The translations under genes were made by a program, and so were the position numbers. A stretch of 64,000 bases of DNA, from the NCBI GenBank assembly GCA_964019135.1, contig OZ025248.1:50895670-50959669 (forward strand), written 5' to 3'. The first letter of the stretch is position 1, and every line of letters starts with the position of its first letter. The notes below the pieces were generated by a model. The model saw only the letters and a list, made by a program, of their open reading frames with translations. It had not been told where the DNA came from and searched no databases. Below, piece after piece: positions 35,574 through 46,847 of this stretch. Source of the stretch: Arenicola marina (Eukaryota; Annelida; Polychaeta; Arenicolidae).

Positions 35574-35768
35574 ATGGCGGAACCGCCAATGCGTCCTATT
35601 ATCGCTCAGTGCGGGGTCAAGGACGCTCTCGGTGAATGTAATCGGCTGAACTACACAGTGATATTTCACCTGTACAACATGTTCCCTTTCATGTTATCTC
35701 GTGATCTGACGACAAGCAAATATCCTAATGTCACTATGCCATACAATCCTTCGGGATGCGACGAGTAA
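35574..35768 (+). CDS. Candidate first exon or short frame, unknown product
   Basis: ATG with A at -3 and G at +4 opens a 64-codon frame starting MAEPPMRPIIAQCGVKDALG. A possible donor, TCG|GTGAAT, lies at about 35629, so only about 19 codons may be exonic. The later part of the frame looks less coding-like. The initial MAEP with GCG/CCG codons fits a CpG promoter start. No domain is recognised. It may be a chance frame under a promoter-like motif cluster. Confidence 0.3.
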   Translation: MAEPPMRPIIAQCGVKDALGECNRLNYTVIFHLYNMFPFMLSRDLTTSKYPNVTMPYNPSGCDE

Positions 35769-35769
35769 A

Positions 35770-36935
35770 TACTATAGCCAAATACACAACTACAAAAGCT
35801 TCTTGTTTAGTTTCGAGCAGAATATATCGACTGAGTTACAGGCGTCGGTCATACACCATTGTGTATTGGGGGCTTGTGTAGGTCACGGCGAGGCTACCGA
35901 CGTATCCCAGTGAAACGGTATACGACATATTGCACTCCACAGATTTCACATAGTTGATTAGTTTGTCATAATTTTAGCTGTGCTTAATCCAGACAGGTGG
36001 GATTTCGTCAGTGAATGGTCGCCACTGTCGGTAGTTGTCCAGCGGCGAGTGCAATCTTATTGTTCCCGGTCACCGTGCCACAAACCACAAGCGATTTGCA
36101 TCGCTACTGCAGTGACCTTCACAACATATTCTCCATTCACCGGAAGGGTCCTCAGCATTCAGTTGTCCCCAGTTCGGTCCAAGCGGCGCCACCTTAATTA
36201 CTCGTTAGAGCGGTACTGCGGACCTACACCGGCCATACGTCGCTCATTAACACACTCCTCTCTCATTGTGACGATAATAGGCGGTACGTATCCAATGTTC
36301 GTCGGTCGCTGTTATTGATCTCCGTGTCCCGCGGATCAATATATTCCGATGTCACTGACCTGGGTTTAAAGGTTTCTATACCAGATTGAAAAGTCAACTC
36401 CGATGCAGTATTTACTCTGAGATATCCCTTATCATCGGCTGACGGCGAGGAGCCAAGGAATGAATAAATTGAAGGAATTTATGTGTTAGGCCATTGCTGT
36501 GCGTACGAGACGGCGGAGGCCACAGATGTCCAGTCGTAGTTACACCGATAAACCGCTGTGGACATTCCGTGGAAAATGTCAAATAGCATTGATTGCGTTT
36601 TCATGTACGCTCATCGAGTATCCAAGATGAATATTCAGTCGCTCGTAGTTAAAGGCAATACTGTGTTTGTGTCCAATAGTTATGTATCCAGCAGCATGTT
36701 GTTCTTCAGAGTTGCTACCAAAATATCATTTTCTGTTGCATCGGCGATTAGTATTTATATTCCTTCACAAAGCCAGAATTTTCATGTCGATGTCAGTTGT
36801 AATGAGAACCGTCGAAAGGCCCACATGGGTATGTAGCGGCTATTGCGGAAGTAACGACAAAGGTCTCTGTCAAAGTGTCATTGTCGATTTATCCGTGACA
36901 GCGCTAGGATTGGTCATAAAGAAGACCCTAATATC
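35770..36935. other. Unique sequence, nothing recognised
   Basis: I looked on both strands for exons. Short - strand frames at about 36100-36180 and 36460-36600 have plausible composition but interrupted frames and no identifiable domain. Confidence 0.35.
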
Positions 36936-36939
36936 TGCC

Positions 36940-36953
36940 ATCGCCATGGCAAC
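36940..36953 (+). promoter_or_regulatory. RFX X-box-like site (13 of 14)
   Basis: ATCGCCATGGCAAC differs at one base from the X-box consensus GTHNYYATRRNAAC bound by RFX factors that drive ciliary genes. No gene start was identified next to it. Confidence 0.3.
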
Positions 36954-36959
36954 TGTAAA

Positions 36960-37575
36960 TCCAGTGTAAGCCACCCAGGAAGCACATGTCACGTCAGTAC
37001 AGCAACAAATCTGAACTGTCTCTGGTTTTTGCCCGAGCAAGAAAACATGTCTGACAGAAGTTCAACGCGATGCAGGCATTATCCCAGACCCCCCCCCCAC
37101 CTCTCACCTCCTTTCCTCCATCCCAGGTTGAGTGTTCCCTGTTGCCCCCACCCTGACCCAAACAAACACCCCCACATGACATGAATAATTGATAACCGCT
37201 CACACAGGCTGAATGAGGGGCGATTTACACAGGCGTCGATTTGAACCGTAGACCAGTAACGTTACGGGCTAAATTACCCGGGCTGTTATCATTATTGACA
37301 ATGAGTAATATTTGCTCATATTGTCTCCGGCATCGCCCTCTCCCCCTCCTCATCCCCTCTCCTCTGCCCCCTTCGCCGACAACCCCACTGGGTATCTCTT
37401 TCCTAGGACGACACGCGCCTGATGACATGCCATGTGTACCCACCCCACCCCACCCCGCACCCCTCCCCACACTCCCCACCCTTCACCCCCACTCCCCAAG
37501 CACCCCTTGCCATATTTCACATCCCAACTTCCAGTTCATCTCCCCTCTTCCTAGACCTACTAACGGCCTTCAGTT
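36960..37575. other. Non-coding, C-rich at the end
   Basis: 37320-37520 is C-rich on the + strand. No gene was seen. Confidence 0.4.
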
Positions 37576-37577
37576 GC

Positions 37578-37845
37578 TGCCTCTCTCTTTCCCCCTCTCT
37601 CGCTGCCTCTCTCTCATTCTCTCTCTCTCTCTACCTCCTTCTCTCTCTCTCTCATCCTCTCTGCCTCTCTCTCTCTCTCTCTCTCTACCTCCTTCTCTCT
37701 CTCTCTCATCCTCTCTGCCTCTTTCTCTCTCTCTCTCTCTCTTCCTCTTTCTCCCTCTCTATCTGTCTCATTCTCTCTTCCTTTTTTTTCTCTCTCTCTT
37801 TCTGCCTCTTTCTTTCTTTCTCGCTCTCTCTCTCCATCGCCCTAT
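37578..37845. repeat. CT-rich microsatellite with a duplicated block of about 60-70 bp
   Basis: A long (CT)n tract is interrupted by CTACCTCCTT and CATCCTCTCTGCC, which recur in the same order twice. This shows block duplication. The 231-codon frame across it is Leu/Ser simple sequence. Confidence 0.9.
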
Positions 37846-37849
37846 CTCT

Positions 37850-38350
37850 TTCGCTGATGGAAATGTCAGTGAACTAGAAGTGCGTCTGCCGCTTACCAGC
37901 GACCAATGGAATCTTTGTCGCCAAATAGAAATATAACAGAAAAGTGGGATTAAGCGCTGAATACGGGCATGAGCAGAGTTAGAATAATAATACTGGTAAT
38001 TCGATTTTAATTCAGTTGTGGACAACAGACGCCCGGAGATTACTTCGTAGACGATTTCCCGCCATTTCTGTGACGAGCAGACGACATTTCCATTCCGCGC
38101 GACTCCCTCAAGAAGTCCTCCACCCGGACAAATGTGTCAACAAGTTGAGTCGTTAACGTTGTTTGGGGCAGAAAGCCATTAGCTGCAGTGGAATGGAACA
38201 TGAATGGTTTCCCGGAAACGATGCCCCTGCAATATCGCCCACCCCATGCAAGCCCATGGGGACATCGAGGGAACGGAACAAAGCACATGTTCAGCGCATA
38301 AAAATACGCCCCCCCCCCCTGTCTCCCTCTTATTCATGGCAATCCTTGCA
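37850..38350. other. Non-coding, nothing recognised
   Basis: Unique sequence, modest GC; short frames only. Confidence 0.4.
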
Positions 38351-38614
38351 TTACATAACTCTCCCATGGCGACACGGTGTGAGAATTAATAAAGCAGGAT
38401 TTATTGTTGGCGGGATGGCGACACCGTTTGCCGCGTTGGGTTGCAGCTGGTTGTGTTGCATGATGAGGCTCGCCCTCCCTTCGAGGTATCTCAAGGCGAA
38501 AGCCCTGCTCATGAGAGACGAAAACGAGGCATTTGCCGCGTTTTCGTATGAGAGGCGCGGGTGTCTACTTGCGCTGTGTTGCCTGTCGCACTCCAAGCCC
38601 CCCACCCCCCCCAC
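38351..38614 (-). CDS. Candidate exon, unknown product
   Basis: An 88-codon - strand frame without an ATG at its start. Its central part reads SYENAANASFSSLMSRAF and then ALRYLEGRASLIMQHNQL, with balanced codon use unlike the surrounding simple sequence. The opposite strand is open across the same region (38163-38669), which weakens the case. A CCAAT plus a full CRE lie about 60 bp upstream on this strand. I could not assign a family. Confidence 0.2.
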   Translation of the reverse strand: MGGVGGLECDRQHSASRHPRLSYENAANASFSSLMSRAFALRYLEGRASLIMQHNQLQPNAANGVAIPPTINPALLILTPCRHGRVM

Positions 38615-38673
38615 CTCCTCGTACCCGCACCACCCGAGGTTTGCAAGGCACTTGTCGCCGCCACTCTGAATTA

Positions 38674-38686
38674 TGACGTCATTGGA
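38674..38686 (-). promoter_or_regulatory. CRE overlapping a CCAAT box
   Basis: TGACGTCA (38674-38681, palindromic) overlaps ATTGG (38681-38685), so the - strand reads CCAATGACGTCA. Confidence 0.35.
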
Positions 38687-38689
38687 GCG

Positions 38690-40190
38690 TACTGCCCCCT
38701 CCGTCTTCCAGCCCCCGCTGCCCCCCCCCCCCCCACCCCCTCACACACAAACCATTGTCTGTGTTAGCCAAGCTGATGCGGACGTAAATTGTGTCAAGGA
38801 GTGGGGGACTATTTGGCGGTACAACTTCTTTTTTTTACCCTACCCCCATCCCCCCGACGCCCCCTCCCCCCCCCTGCGTCGCAATTTAACCCCTGGACAG
38901 AGCCCCTCCGCCTCCCCCCGACCCCGATACCGACAACTTCAAATGTCTATGCGTAACGATTTATTTTATGTTCTACTATTCTATAAGTGGCTTTCAAATC
39001 TTATTATGGATTTGGTGACCGTTGGCCAATTTCCACCAAAAAGAAATAAAATTCTAATGCACAAATGTATACATCTGTGCATGTAGGCGCGAATCCGGTA
39101 GAAGACGGTCAACGGAGATAACCCTTAGACCGAACTCTTCATACGATGTTAACAGTAGCCACCATAACGAAATGCCCAATAGCAGTTTATCTCATTTTTC
39201 CGTCGAATCCGGAATTATGAGACGAAGGATATTCGAGTGAGGTTTTGACTTCCGGTTGCAATTTCCCCCGCAAAAAACACGAGGGCGCGACGCGTGTTTA
39301 TTGACCCATAATATCAACAGTGTCAACAATGTCATCGTTCTGAGTGAGATCCCTCAAACGCGAACACGCGGCCCGTGGCGTAGTCTCGCGTTATCGCAAC
39401 GAGAGTGGGAGGCTCGCAAATACGCTAAAAAACTCGCCAGGGTCAAAGTCAATATTGAATAGACGTGCACGGCGTTCTCTCAAAATGACAGAATGATAGA
39501 TCTGTATAATTAGCAGATTCAACAAACTGGAACGCACTTGTGTAAGAGAAAAAAGATGAAAAAGCGAGGTGAAGGGTGAGAGAAATCTAGGTTGAACCTC
39601 AATCATGTCATACTGAGCCGAAGGGACTTTAACGCCATTTTGAGTCAAGTGTGCTTACATTACAGCCACCACGGCGGGAAGGAGGCGATGCAGGGAGGCT
39701 GGATTAGGTTCCAGACTGAGTGCCGATCAGTGATGCATTAATGCCAGTTAAAAAAATACAATCAATTAACAAATTAATTAGTAACTGACAGCGTCCCGAA
39801 TTCATATATACAATTAACAAAGGTGATATCTTGCATTTTTTAGATTACGCACAAGCACCAAGGAAACAATGGATGAAGAAGATAAAACCGCCAATTTTGT
39901 AGTTAATCACCTTTTATATCCACACAAGCGAAACATACCAGCAGCAATGACGTAAGATGTATGGGAAGTGAATTGGGGGCATAAAGAACGGAGGAGAGAG
40001 TGGCCAGACTGTCCCAGAGACGAGGAGTGATCAAGAGAAGCAAAACTTGTACTGCAAAAAACAAGAAGGGGCGCGTTGTTACGTTAATGGATCTGACGGC
40101 CAAGCTATTGACTCGATTGTCTTGAGACGCCTTCTGGACAACTCAGGAGTCTGGAGCGGACACCAGAAGCCGGTGCCTGGAGATCAGGGG
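38690..40190. other. Non-coding, C-rich then unique
   Basis: 38690-38930 is C-rich. 39100-40190 is unique with a reverse ETS-like ACTTCCGG near 39249. No gene is supported. Confidence 0.4.
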
Positions 40191-40194
40191 AGGG

Positions 40195-40548
40195 GGCGTG
40201 GCAGGGTGGTGAGGGGGTGGGGTGGGTGGGTGATTGGGGGCGGGGTTAGTGTTAGTTCTCGTGACATTACTGGCTGCATGGAGGGGGGGAGGGGCGCCGG
40301 GTAGGGCAGGGCAGGCAGGGCAGGGATAGGACGGGGTGATGGGGTCGGCAGGGTGGCAAGGGTGGGGTCAGAGTGTTCATTTTCGTGACATGCCGGGCTG
40401 CGGGGGGTGGAGGGGGAAATGGGCAGGGCAGGGGGAATGCGGGTTGTCGTACTGTGTGTGTGTGTGTGTGTGTGTGGAGTGGGTGGGGGGGGGGGGGCGG
40501 AAAGGGTGGGGTCTGAGTGCGGGTTCTCGTGACACGCCGCACACTTGA
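40195..40548. repeat. G-rich block with a diverged motif repeated three times and a GT microsatellite
   Basis: CGTGACA preceded by a G/T-rich lead recurs at about 40260, 40384 and 40528. The context GTCWGAGTG with TTCTCGTGACA is clearest in the last two. (GT)n lies at about 40455-40477, with a long G run after it. Confidence 0.7.
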
Positions 40549-40549
40549 G

Positions 40550-41135
40550 GTTTTTTTCAGGTCATAGGCGACTCTCTCCCTCACCCCTTCTGGCGACCAC
40601 CCACCCTAACGTCGTAGGCTATCTCCCTGAAGACTGTCACTGCCCACTTGAACCCCCCCCCCCCCACTACCACCACCCACCCCTGCCTTCAACCCCTACC
40701 ACCCTAACACAGGGTCGTGATAGATCGGTGATAATAGCTCGGTTGCTACTATGAAGAGTACCGGGGGAGCCATTGCTAGGCGGGGGGGGGGGGGTGTTGC
40801 CATGGGTGGAGGGGGGGGGGGGGGTCACACAGGCTGCGACGGTATCCACAAGGATCTGAGTCAGCTTGCATCTCGCTTATTAAGAAAGACATCAGTCAAA
40901 GGGGTACGCAATCACTGCTCCCCCCCCCCTACCTCCTCACGCCCCCCCCATCCCCCTTAATCCCCTGTCTATCCTCGACTCCCACCCCAGATTGCCAGCT
41001 CAAACCCCAGGGCTGTACATATTTCTGCAAGCACTAAAACACTTCTGTAAAGCCTATTTCTAGCATTATTTCGATGAGAATTATCAGAAGACTCAGACAG
41101 TCCACATGTACATTAACACACTACGATATCAGTAA
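40550..41135. other. Alternating C-rich and G-rich blocks
   Basis: C-rich at 40640-40710, G runs of 13 and 14 nt at 40782-40794 and 40811-40824, C-rich again at 40920-40990. No gene was seen. Confidence 0.5.
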
Positions 41136-41138
41136 CAG

Positions 41139-41146
41139 TGACGTCA
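41139..41146. promoter_or_regulatory. Full palindromic CRE
   Basis: TGACGTCA, followed within 20 bp by the related TGACCTCA. An ATG at about 41192 opens only eight codons. Role unknown. Confidence 0.35.
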
Positions 41147-41149
41147 TCA

Positions 41150-41900
41150 GTGACCTCATTGCATTGAATCGGGCCAGAACCAGTGGCGCCATGAGTGAGA
41201 CCGACGGACAATTATAATACTAATCATAAAAACAATAACTAGAACCAGTGACGTTAATATGAGGTCGCCAGGGACAGTTTGAGGACTGGTTGGCATGCCC
41301 CGGTGGCCGACTTGGCAGTGTGCGCAGGATGGAGTCTCCATTGCGTCTCCCGGCCGCCTTCTTACCCCGTGATCTAGCTCCGTTTTGTGGCTGATTTTTT
41401 TTTCTCAATTTCTTCCACTAGTATTAAAATGGCACGATATAGCCTTACAGGCTGAAAGTGCCGATATGCCCCAATCAAATCAAATCCTTGTATTAAAGAG
41501 AACGTTTCATGCTTCCAATGTGTGAGAACCGTGAATATATCAATTCATTTCTCGTACTACAACTAATACCCCATTGGCTCATCCCCCTCCATTTCTTCCC
41601 CGCCCCCTCCCCTACAGCCCCCACCCCCTTCGACCCTAACACCGTAAATCACGAGGCGCAAAGCAAACGACCACCAAACCCCTGGACTGTCCCCCCTCAC
41701 CCTCCATAGCCCTACTTTCTTGTCCTTCCTTTGGGGACAAAGATATCATATTAAATCTGTCGCAGTGAGTTTGCTTTATAGAACGGGAGGAGACATCTTC
41801 GATATGGGCAGGGCAATAGGGTGGCTCCTGGGGACGGGAGGCCCGCGGCGGCCGAATAGGCAGAAGCCACCTGATAAGACCGCCGAGGATCTTAAGTGTT
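41150..41900. other. Non-coding, nothing recognised
   Basis: Unique sequence; C-rich at 41580-41710. Confidence 0.4.
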
Positions 41901-41901
41901 C

Positions 41902-41957
41902 CTGCATGGGCCCGGTTTACACTGACCATATGTACACAAAAATGGCATAAAACATCC
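41902..41957 (+). mobile_element. SINE 3'-tail fragment
   Basis: CCCGGTTTACACTGACC, then TGTACACAAAAATGGC and ATAAAACATCCC match the SINE tail in order. No head. Confidence 0.55.
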
Positions 41958-41959
41958 CA

Positions 41960-43735
41960 TATGGGCGTTATAGTGCTGCAGCTTGTCTTATATATAACAG
42001 GATATGTCTAATGCCCGATTTACTGGTTACTCGTCGATATTATCGCATGCCGGACAGATATATTGCAAGTTACTAAAGGCAAAAATGGAAAAAAACAAAT
42101 TTACAATGGATGAAATAAACGTTATATAGAAAAGACACATGAATCACTCTTCTGCAGAGATCATCGATTTTTTCTCTCGAGAAGCAACAATGATCTAGAG
42201 ATATAGAGAAATCATCCCTTGTGTTTAGCTTGATAGGAGAATAACGAGATAAACCAACTATCTCCAGTCACAGCAACGCAATTATTTGCCGCACGAGCTG
42301 TCAAACCCCAGAGACCTATCGTCCTCATGGAAAAGAACCAAAGCTCTGTATTAAAACACCATTTCTCCCCCGATGACCGTGAACCCATCCCAACTGACCC
42401 GTCGGATTCAGAGGATTTCTCAATTACCATACTTGCGCCATTTCGACCGGCTATCTGTCACTGCCGCTGGCCCAAGGGTTTCAAGAGGCCAAGGCTCAAG
42501 TGATAAATCGACAGTTCATTGATTTTGCTTCTATTTGGACTGGAGCAAGTTAGATGTAGGAGCCCCGTGTTAAGTCTGGGTATGGTGGGGTGTATGGGGA
42601 GTGACCGCCGCGCGGAGACGTGGGGCCAACACGCATACGATGTTCATGCCATTATCGTGCGGCGCGCGCGCCCTGTTCCCGCCTTGGCGAAATGTCGTCT
42701 GCTCGACTAATAGGCGCGCGAAATAGATTCGCGTGGTAATCTATCGCACCGGCGCGAGCTGATGAAAGCTGGGCGCATGTTCCCTCGCGCGCTCACCCCA
42801 GGGATTCGTGATGGGTCCCCTAATGGAGGTCATTGGTCATTGGATGGATGGACGGGGGGGGTGGGGGTGGGGGGGGGGGGGGGGAGCAGACACAATGCAA
42901 CATGACAAGCCACCGACCTAGGAAGACCCAAAACGGGATACGCATGGAAATAGCCACCAATTGTGCATATTTCCCTCTTGTGTGTCCAGGCGACACATTG
43001 AAACGCTATTAGAGGCTTGTCTTGTCTTGTCACATATATCAGGCAGTGTAGCATTATGAGCCGGATTACTAGGGGTATAAATGCGATTTATCCCCTCACT
43101 GGGAGCGTTTCTGTATTTTACCATAACTTTCAGGCCACAGGTGTCCAGGTTACGGGTTAAAGTATTTACACAGATGAATTCGTTATCAAATTGTTTCGTT
43201 TTCGATATAAACCACATTTACATTTACTACATTTTACGAAATGTGTACACTTTATTAGCACATGAACTACAAGATAACCGGTTTCCCAGCTCTAGCTTGT
43301 CAATAGTTCATTAAGCTATTCTGGAGTTAAAATATGTGCATCAGCTATATGTACAGGGCGGAGAAGTCACATGTTATATTACATATTTGTCCGATAAAAG
43401 CAAGACTATGCAAAAGGATTCTCATAGAAAGTGATTCTCATACAAAGTGATCATCTGCAAAAAAATTCCTCGTAGCAGTTCAAATAGCACACATGATTGA
43501 TATTTATAATTTATGGATAAGAGTAGAGAGGAATATTTTTCTCAACTCTTGCTACCAACAATGCATGCACAGGATACAATAGTGTAAACGTCGCTCACCC
43601 GTAATATAAAGCGTGTGGCTGCCAGGCTGGTATTGGTTATATCCTTTCCAGTTCAGGGTTCATCAAGGGATAAATATCGAACAAAGTGGCGAACAATGCT
43701 TACTTTACTGTTAAGGGTGAAGCCTTGTGTATCCT
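41960..43735. other. Non-coding, G run, nothing recognised
   Basis: A 16-nt G run lies at 42869-42884 and CpG-rich DNA at about 42600-42800. Frames at 42212-42430 and 43081-43314 have no recognisable domain. Confidence 0.4.
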
Positions 43736-43935
43736 NNNNNNNNNNNNNNNNNNNNNNNNNNNNNNNNNNNNNNNNNNNNNNNNNNNNNNNNNNNNNNNNN
43801 NNNNNNNNNNNNNNNNNNNNNNNNNNNNNNNNNNNNNNNNNNNNNNNNNNNNNNNNNNNNNNNNNNNNNNNNNNNNNNNNNNNNNNNNNNNNNNNNNNNN
43901 NNNNNNNNNNNNNNNNNNNNNNNNNNNNNNNNNNN
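43736..43935. other. Assembly gap, 200 N
   Basis: Exactly 200 unresolved bases. Open frames crossing it are artefacts. Confidence 1.
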
Positions 43936-44580
43936 CTCGTTCCGTTCGCCGACACCGAATGCACTAAATAGTATGAACTACTAGCAATCAAGACTTGCCT
44001 TAATAATGATTTATTTCAGATAAAAACATGTACATTACATTTTCCGTCGCAAACTGAGCAGAAGCGGTGCTTATATCCTCGTGCAAGAATATGACTTGAG
44101 TTGACGAGAAATATTACCATCCGAAATATTACTAAACAAATGAATGAGATAATTTCAGCCAAATTTAATCATCGGCTAAAGATTCATACTCAGGGGAGCC
44201 TTTCTCCAGATACTGAGAAGATCAAATAATAAGAAGTATCTTGGTGGTCGAGGCGGTTGCATCATGGGCAAATAAAAACGATAACGTTACTCATTAAGTC
44301 GTATTTTTTCACTCAATGTTTTCGAACGAGGTCTTAAGTCCTCATCCGGCATTGTTCGCCCCCCCCCCCCCCCTGCAACAACAGCAATAACAACAAGAGA
44401 GAACCGGCCGCTCTTGCTTTATAGCGCCAAGTATGAAATCCATGATGTTCATTCAAATTTTATCACCGACGGACGAATTACTCTACTATCAAGGAAACAC
44501 CTATCTATCAATTAACGCCCTGGATCGCCAAAACCATTTATTTAAATGACACAAATAATGCTCAATCTTCTTAGGCCTCA
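43936..44580. other. Non-coding, nothing recognised
   Basis: AT-rich unique sequence with a 15-nt C run at 44359-44373. Confidence 0.4.
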
Positions 44581-44584
44581 ACTC

Positions 44585-44598
44585 CCACAAGAGGGCGC
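44585..44598 (+). promoter_or_regulatory. CTCF-like site (13 of 14)
   Basis: CCACAAGAGGGCGC matches CCASYAGRKGGCRS with one mismatch. It lies about 230 bp from the X-box/CCAAT pair. Confidence 0.35.
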
Positions 44599-44816
44599 TC
44601 GGGGTGTGAGATAACAGATCAGGAGGGTTCTCCTGTGAGATAATAAACCTTCCCTTCAACCTGTTAGCAGAAGTAATTGAATCCAGGCCAGCGACCACCG
44701 TGCATGTGGCAAGACTTATCACCGGGAACGCTCATCGACAACTACGTCAGTTATTTCAGCGCGTGAGACACAGCTGGGAGGAATTCAAAAGTCCTCACGG
44801 TGGGGGAACACGAGGT

Positions 44817-44836
44817 GTTTCCATAGCAACGCCAAT
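44817..44836. promoter_or_regulatory. RFX X-box plus CCAAT
   Basis: GTTTCCATAGCAAC (44817-44830) matches the 14-position X-box consensus GTHNYYATRRNAAC exactly and is followed at once by GCCAAT (44831-44836). X-boxes lie close upstream of ciliary genes in many animals. The surrounding 200 bp is GC-richer than its neighbours. The direction of any gene is unclear, and frames on both strands (44700-45125 +, 44795-45079 -) have no recognisable domain. Confidence 0.45.
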
Positions 44837-44839
44837 GAA

Positions 44840-45290
44840 CGTGTCCGACTTAACGTTCCGACGGCTCCGGGCAACTGGAAAACGGCGCCTCCTACCGAGA
44901 AGTTTGGGGTGTTTGGAAGGAGTTGAAAGAGGCCTCCATTCGTTAAGAGTCGTTCTCTGGTCGTTTTGTTCCGTTGCGCCGTGCTTTCGAGCGGCACGGC
45001 CAAGGCACTCCTCGCACTCACTCACGCACTCACCGCGTAAAGACAATTCCCAGAGGTTGTATTTTTCAATTGTTCGCACGAGCTATTTCCGTAAATACGA
45101 CCGACGGTTTATAATCGCAGCGTGAATACAACAGAAAATAAAAATTGTCGATAGCTAAAGTACTATTGGGAGATGAAACGATGTGTTGCGAAACTGAAAT
45201 GTTAACGACGTATGTGAATGCGATTTCAGTGCTTTAAGTCAGTGGTTATAATGAGAGTTAGATAGTGTTATATGGACTACATTGCACGTA
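44840..45290. other. Unique sequence, no recognised gene
   Basis: CpG-containing to about 45010, then AT-rich. Confidence 0.35.
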
Positions 45291-45294
45291 CTAG

Positions 45295-45368
45295 TCAAGA
45301 CCCATTTGGAGATAGTTTAAACCCGCAACCTGTTGGTCTACTACCGACTGCGCCACCTGTCCACCAGT
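45295..45368 (-). mobile_element. Degenerate tRNA-like element, different family
   Basis: On the - strand TGGCGCAGTCGGTAGTAG is a good Pol III A box. About 30 nt further, GGTTGCGGGTTTAAAC is a degraded B box. A tRNA-derived SINE head fits better than a tRNA gene, because the arms do not pair convincingly. Confidence 0.45.
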
Positions 45369-45369
45369 T

Positions 45370-46420
45370 TCGGCGTTATTCGATGTTATTGATACTCGAT
45401 CGGTTTGTCCTTTATCATTTTCGATTCAGTCTAAAATTGCGTGTCATGCTCAATCTGCACGTTATTGTGAAAACACCGGGCCAGTGGTCACTTGCACTGG
45501 TTAAATTGATACAACAGATTTATTACAGGCTGCTATCAAAAATACACACCTCTTATATGTGATATTCAAGCTGGCAATAACATATTTTAATACCTGTAAA
45601 AGTATGTTAGAGATGTAGTGAAGTCTACATCAAACCATCTTCATTTCTCATAGCACCATATTGTAGATTGTAGATAATAAAAAGTGAAACCACCTTTGCC
45701 GTCAATAGATATTTCAGTCACGCGAACAGAAATCATGTTCATGGTAAAGAACATACTCTACACTGGCCCAGTACCCAACTCGTATGAATAGACTGACAAT
45801 ATTCAAACTTCCCAAAGAACATGACACAGTTATATGAAAAAATATGGGGGAACACATGTTGTTCCTGCTTTGTGTTGATGTTATTCCGGACTGCTTTATT
45901 TTCATGAGGTCTCATTCGGACGAGAGTTGGCCTCGAGAGTTCTGGCAGGCATCGGAGTGAAGCGAGACGCTTGGTTCCAGGTGCTGAGAGACGGATCCCG
46001 ACCGGCCCTTGAAAGCTTCCGTACTTCCCGCCCCATGCCTCGAGACCCCGTGTATTGTAAGGACGAGCCCTAGGCGGCCGAGTTGTAAATTTCAGAAAAA
46101 GCACTCTTCAAGATGGTTTTCAGCAGCGTTATCTTCCTGGCGAGCAGACGCCGTGACTATGTCCCTTGTAAGTGGGGCATATAGATAGTGCACCGCCATC
46201 AAAGGCCTCCGCCAGCCTTTGTAATGCTTATGAGGGCCCCGAGGCCGGGTTCCTCCTCCTCTGCTAACTAGACCTCTATATCTGCTGACTCAGCGGGATG
46301 TGTGGTAACAATCTGCAGCGTCTGGACACCGGTTAACTGGTCAGGAGTGGTGGTCAACCTCTAGCCCCCCCCCCCCCACCCGCCACCTACGTACATGCAA
46401 TAACCCTAGATAACCCCCCC
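45370..46420. other. Non-coding, nothing recognised
   Basis: Unique sequence; 13-nt C run at 46365-46377. Confidence 0.4.
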
Positions 46421-46423
46421 ACC

Positions 46424-46717
46424 CTATCCGCGCTCTAGCGGCAGAACTCTTGTGTTGCGGTGGCTGGACGATGGTAAACACGAATGTAATGAACGACAGA
46501 TGGTATCAAGGCCACGGTGGAGGAGTTGCCACTTCCGTCGGATAACAGGCTTCACGCCAGGGACGGCCGCGTCGAGGTGTGGACAGCCAGAGCTGAGGAA
46601 CGGGGTGTGGAGGCCCAGGCCAAAGGCGTGGAGCATGGGTGGCAGGCACCAGGGTAGCAGGGTCACGATGACGACAGGGTCTATGTGATGGGGGGTCACC
46701 CCGAGGCCAGCCACCCC
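46424..46717 (-). CDS. Candidate internal exon, unknown product
   Basis: A - strand frame of about 97 codons is preceded by an in-frame stop within TTTAG|G, which could be a splice acceptor at about 46718, though the pyrimidine tract is poor. Codon use is coding-like, mostly C or G at third positions in the first half. There is a hydrophobic run DPVVIVTLLPWCLPPMLHAF that could span a membrane. I could not match it to a receptor or channel family. It has no ATG at its start and no clear donor. Confidence 0.25.
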   Translation of the reverse strand, partial: GVAGLGVTPHHIDPVVIVTLLPWCLPPMLHAFGLGLHTPFLSSGCPHLDAAVPGVKPVIRRKWQLLHRGLDTICRSLHSCLPSSSHRNTRVLPLERG

Positions 46718-46847
46718 CTAAACCACACCATAGCGCCGATAGGTACGGTGGAAACACAGACAGGAACAAGCTACCGATAGACGGAGGAACCAACTACAGA
46801 GGGTAGTTTTGTTAAATAGTTAAAACCAACAGACATTTGCACAGGTC

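Noticed and set aside
37241..37936. 231-codon Leu/Ser-rich membrane-like frame
   Set aside because: It is the translation of a CT microsatellite.
43615..43991. Open frames crossing 43.7-43.9 kb
   Set aside because: They consist of the 200-N gap.
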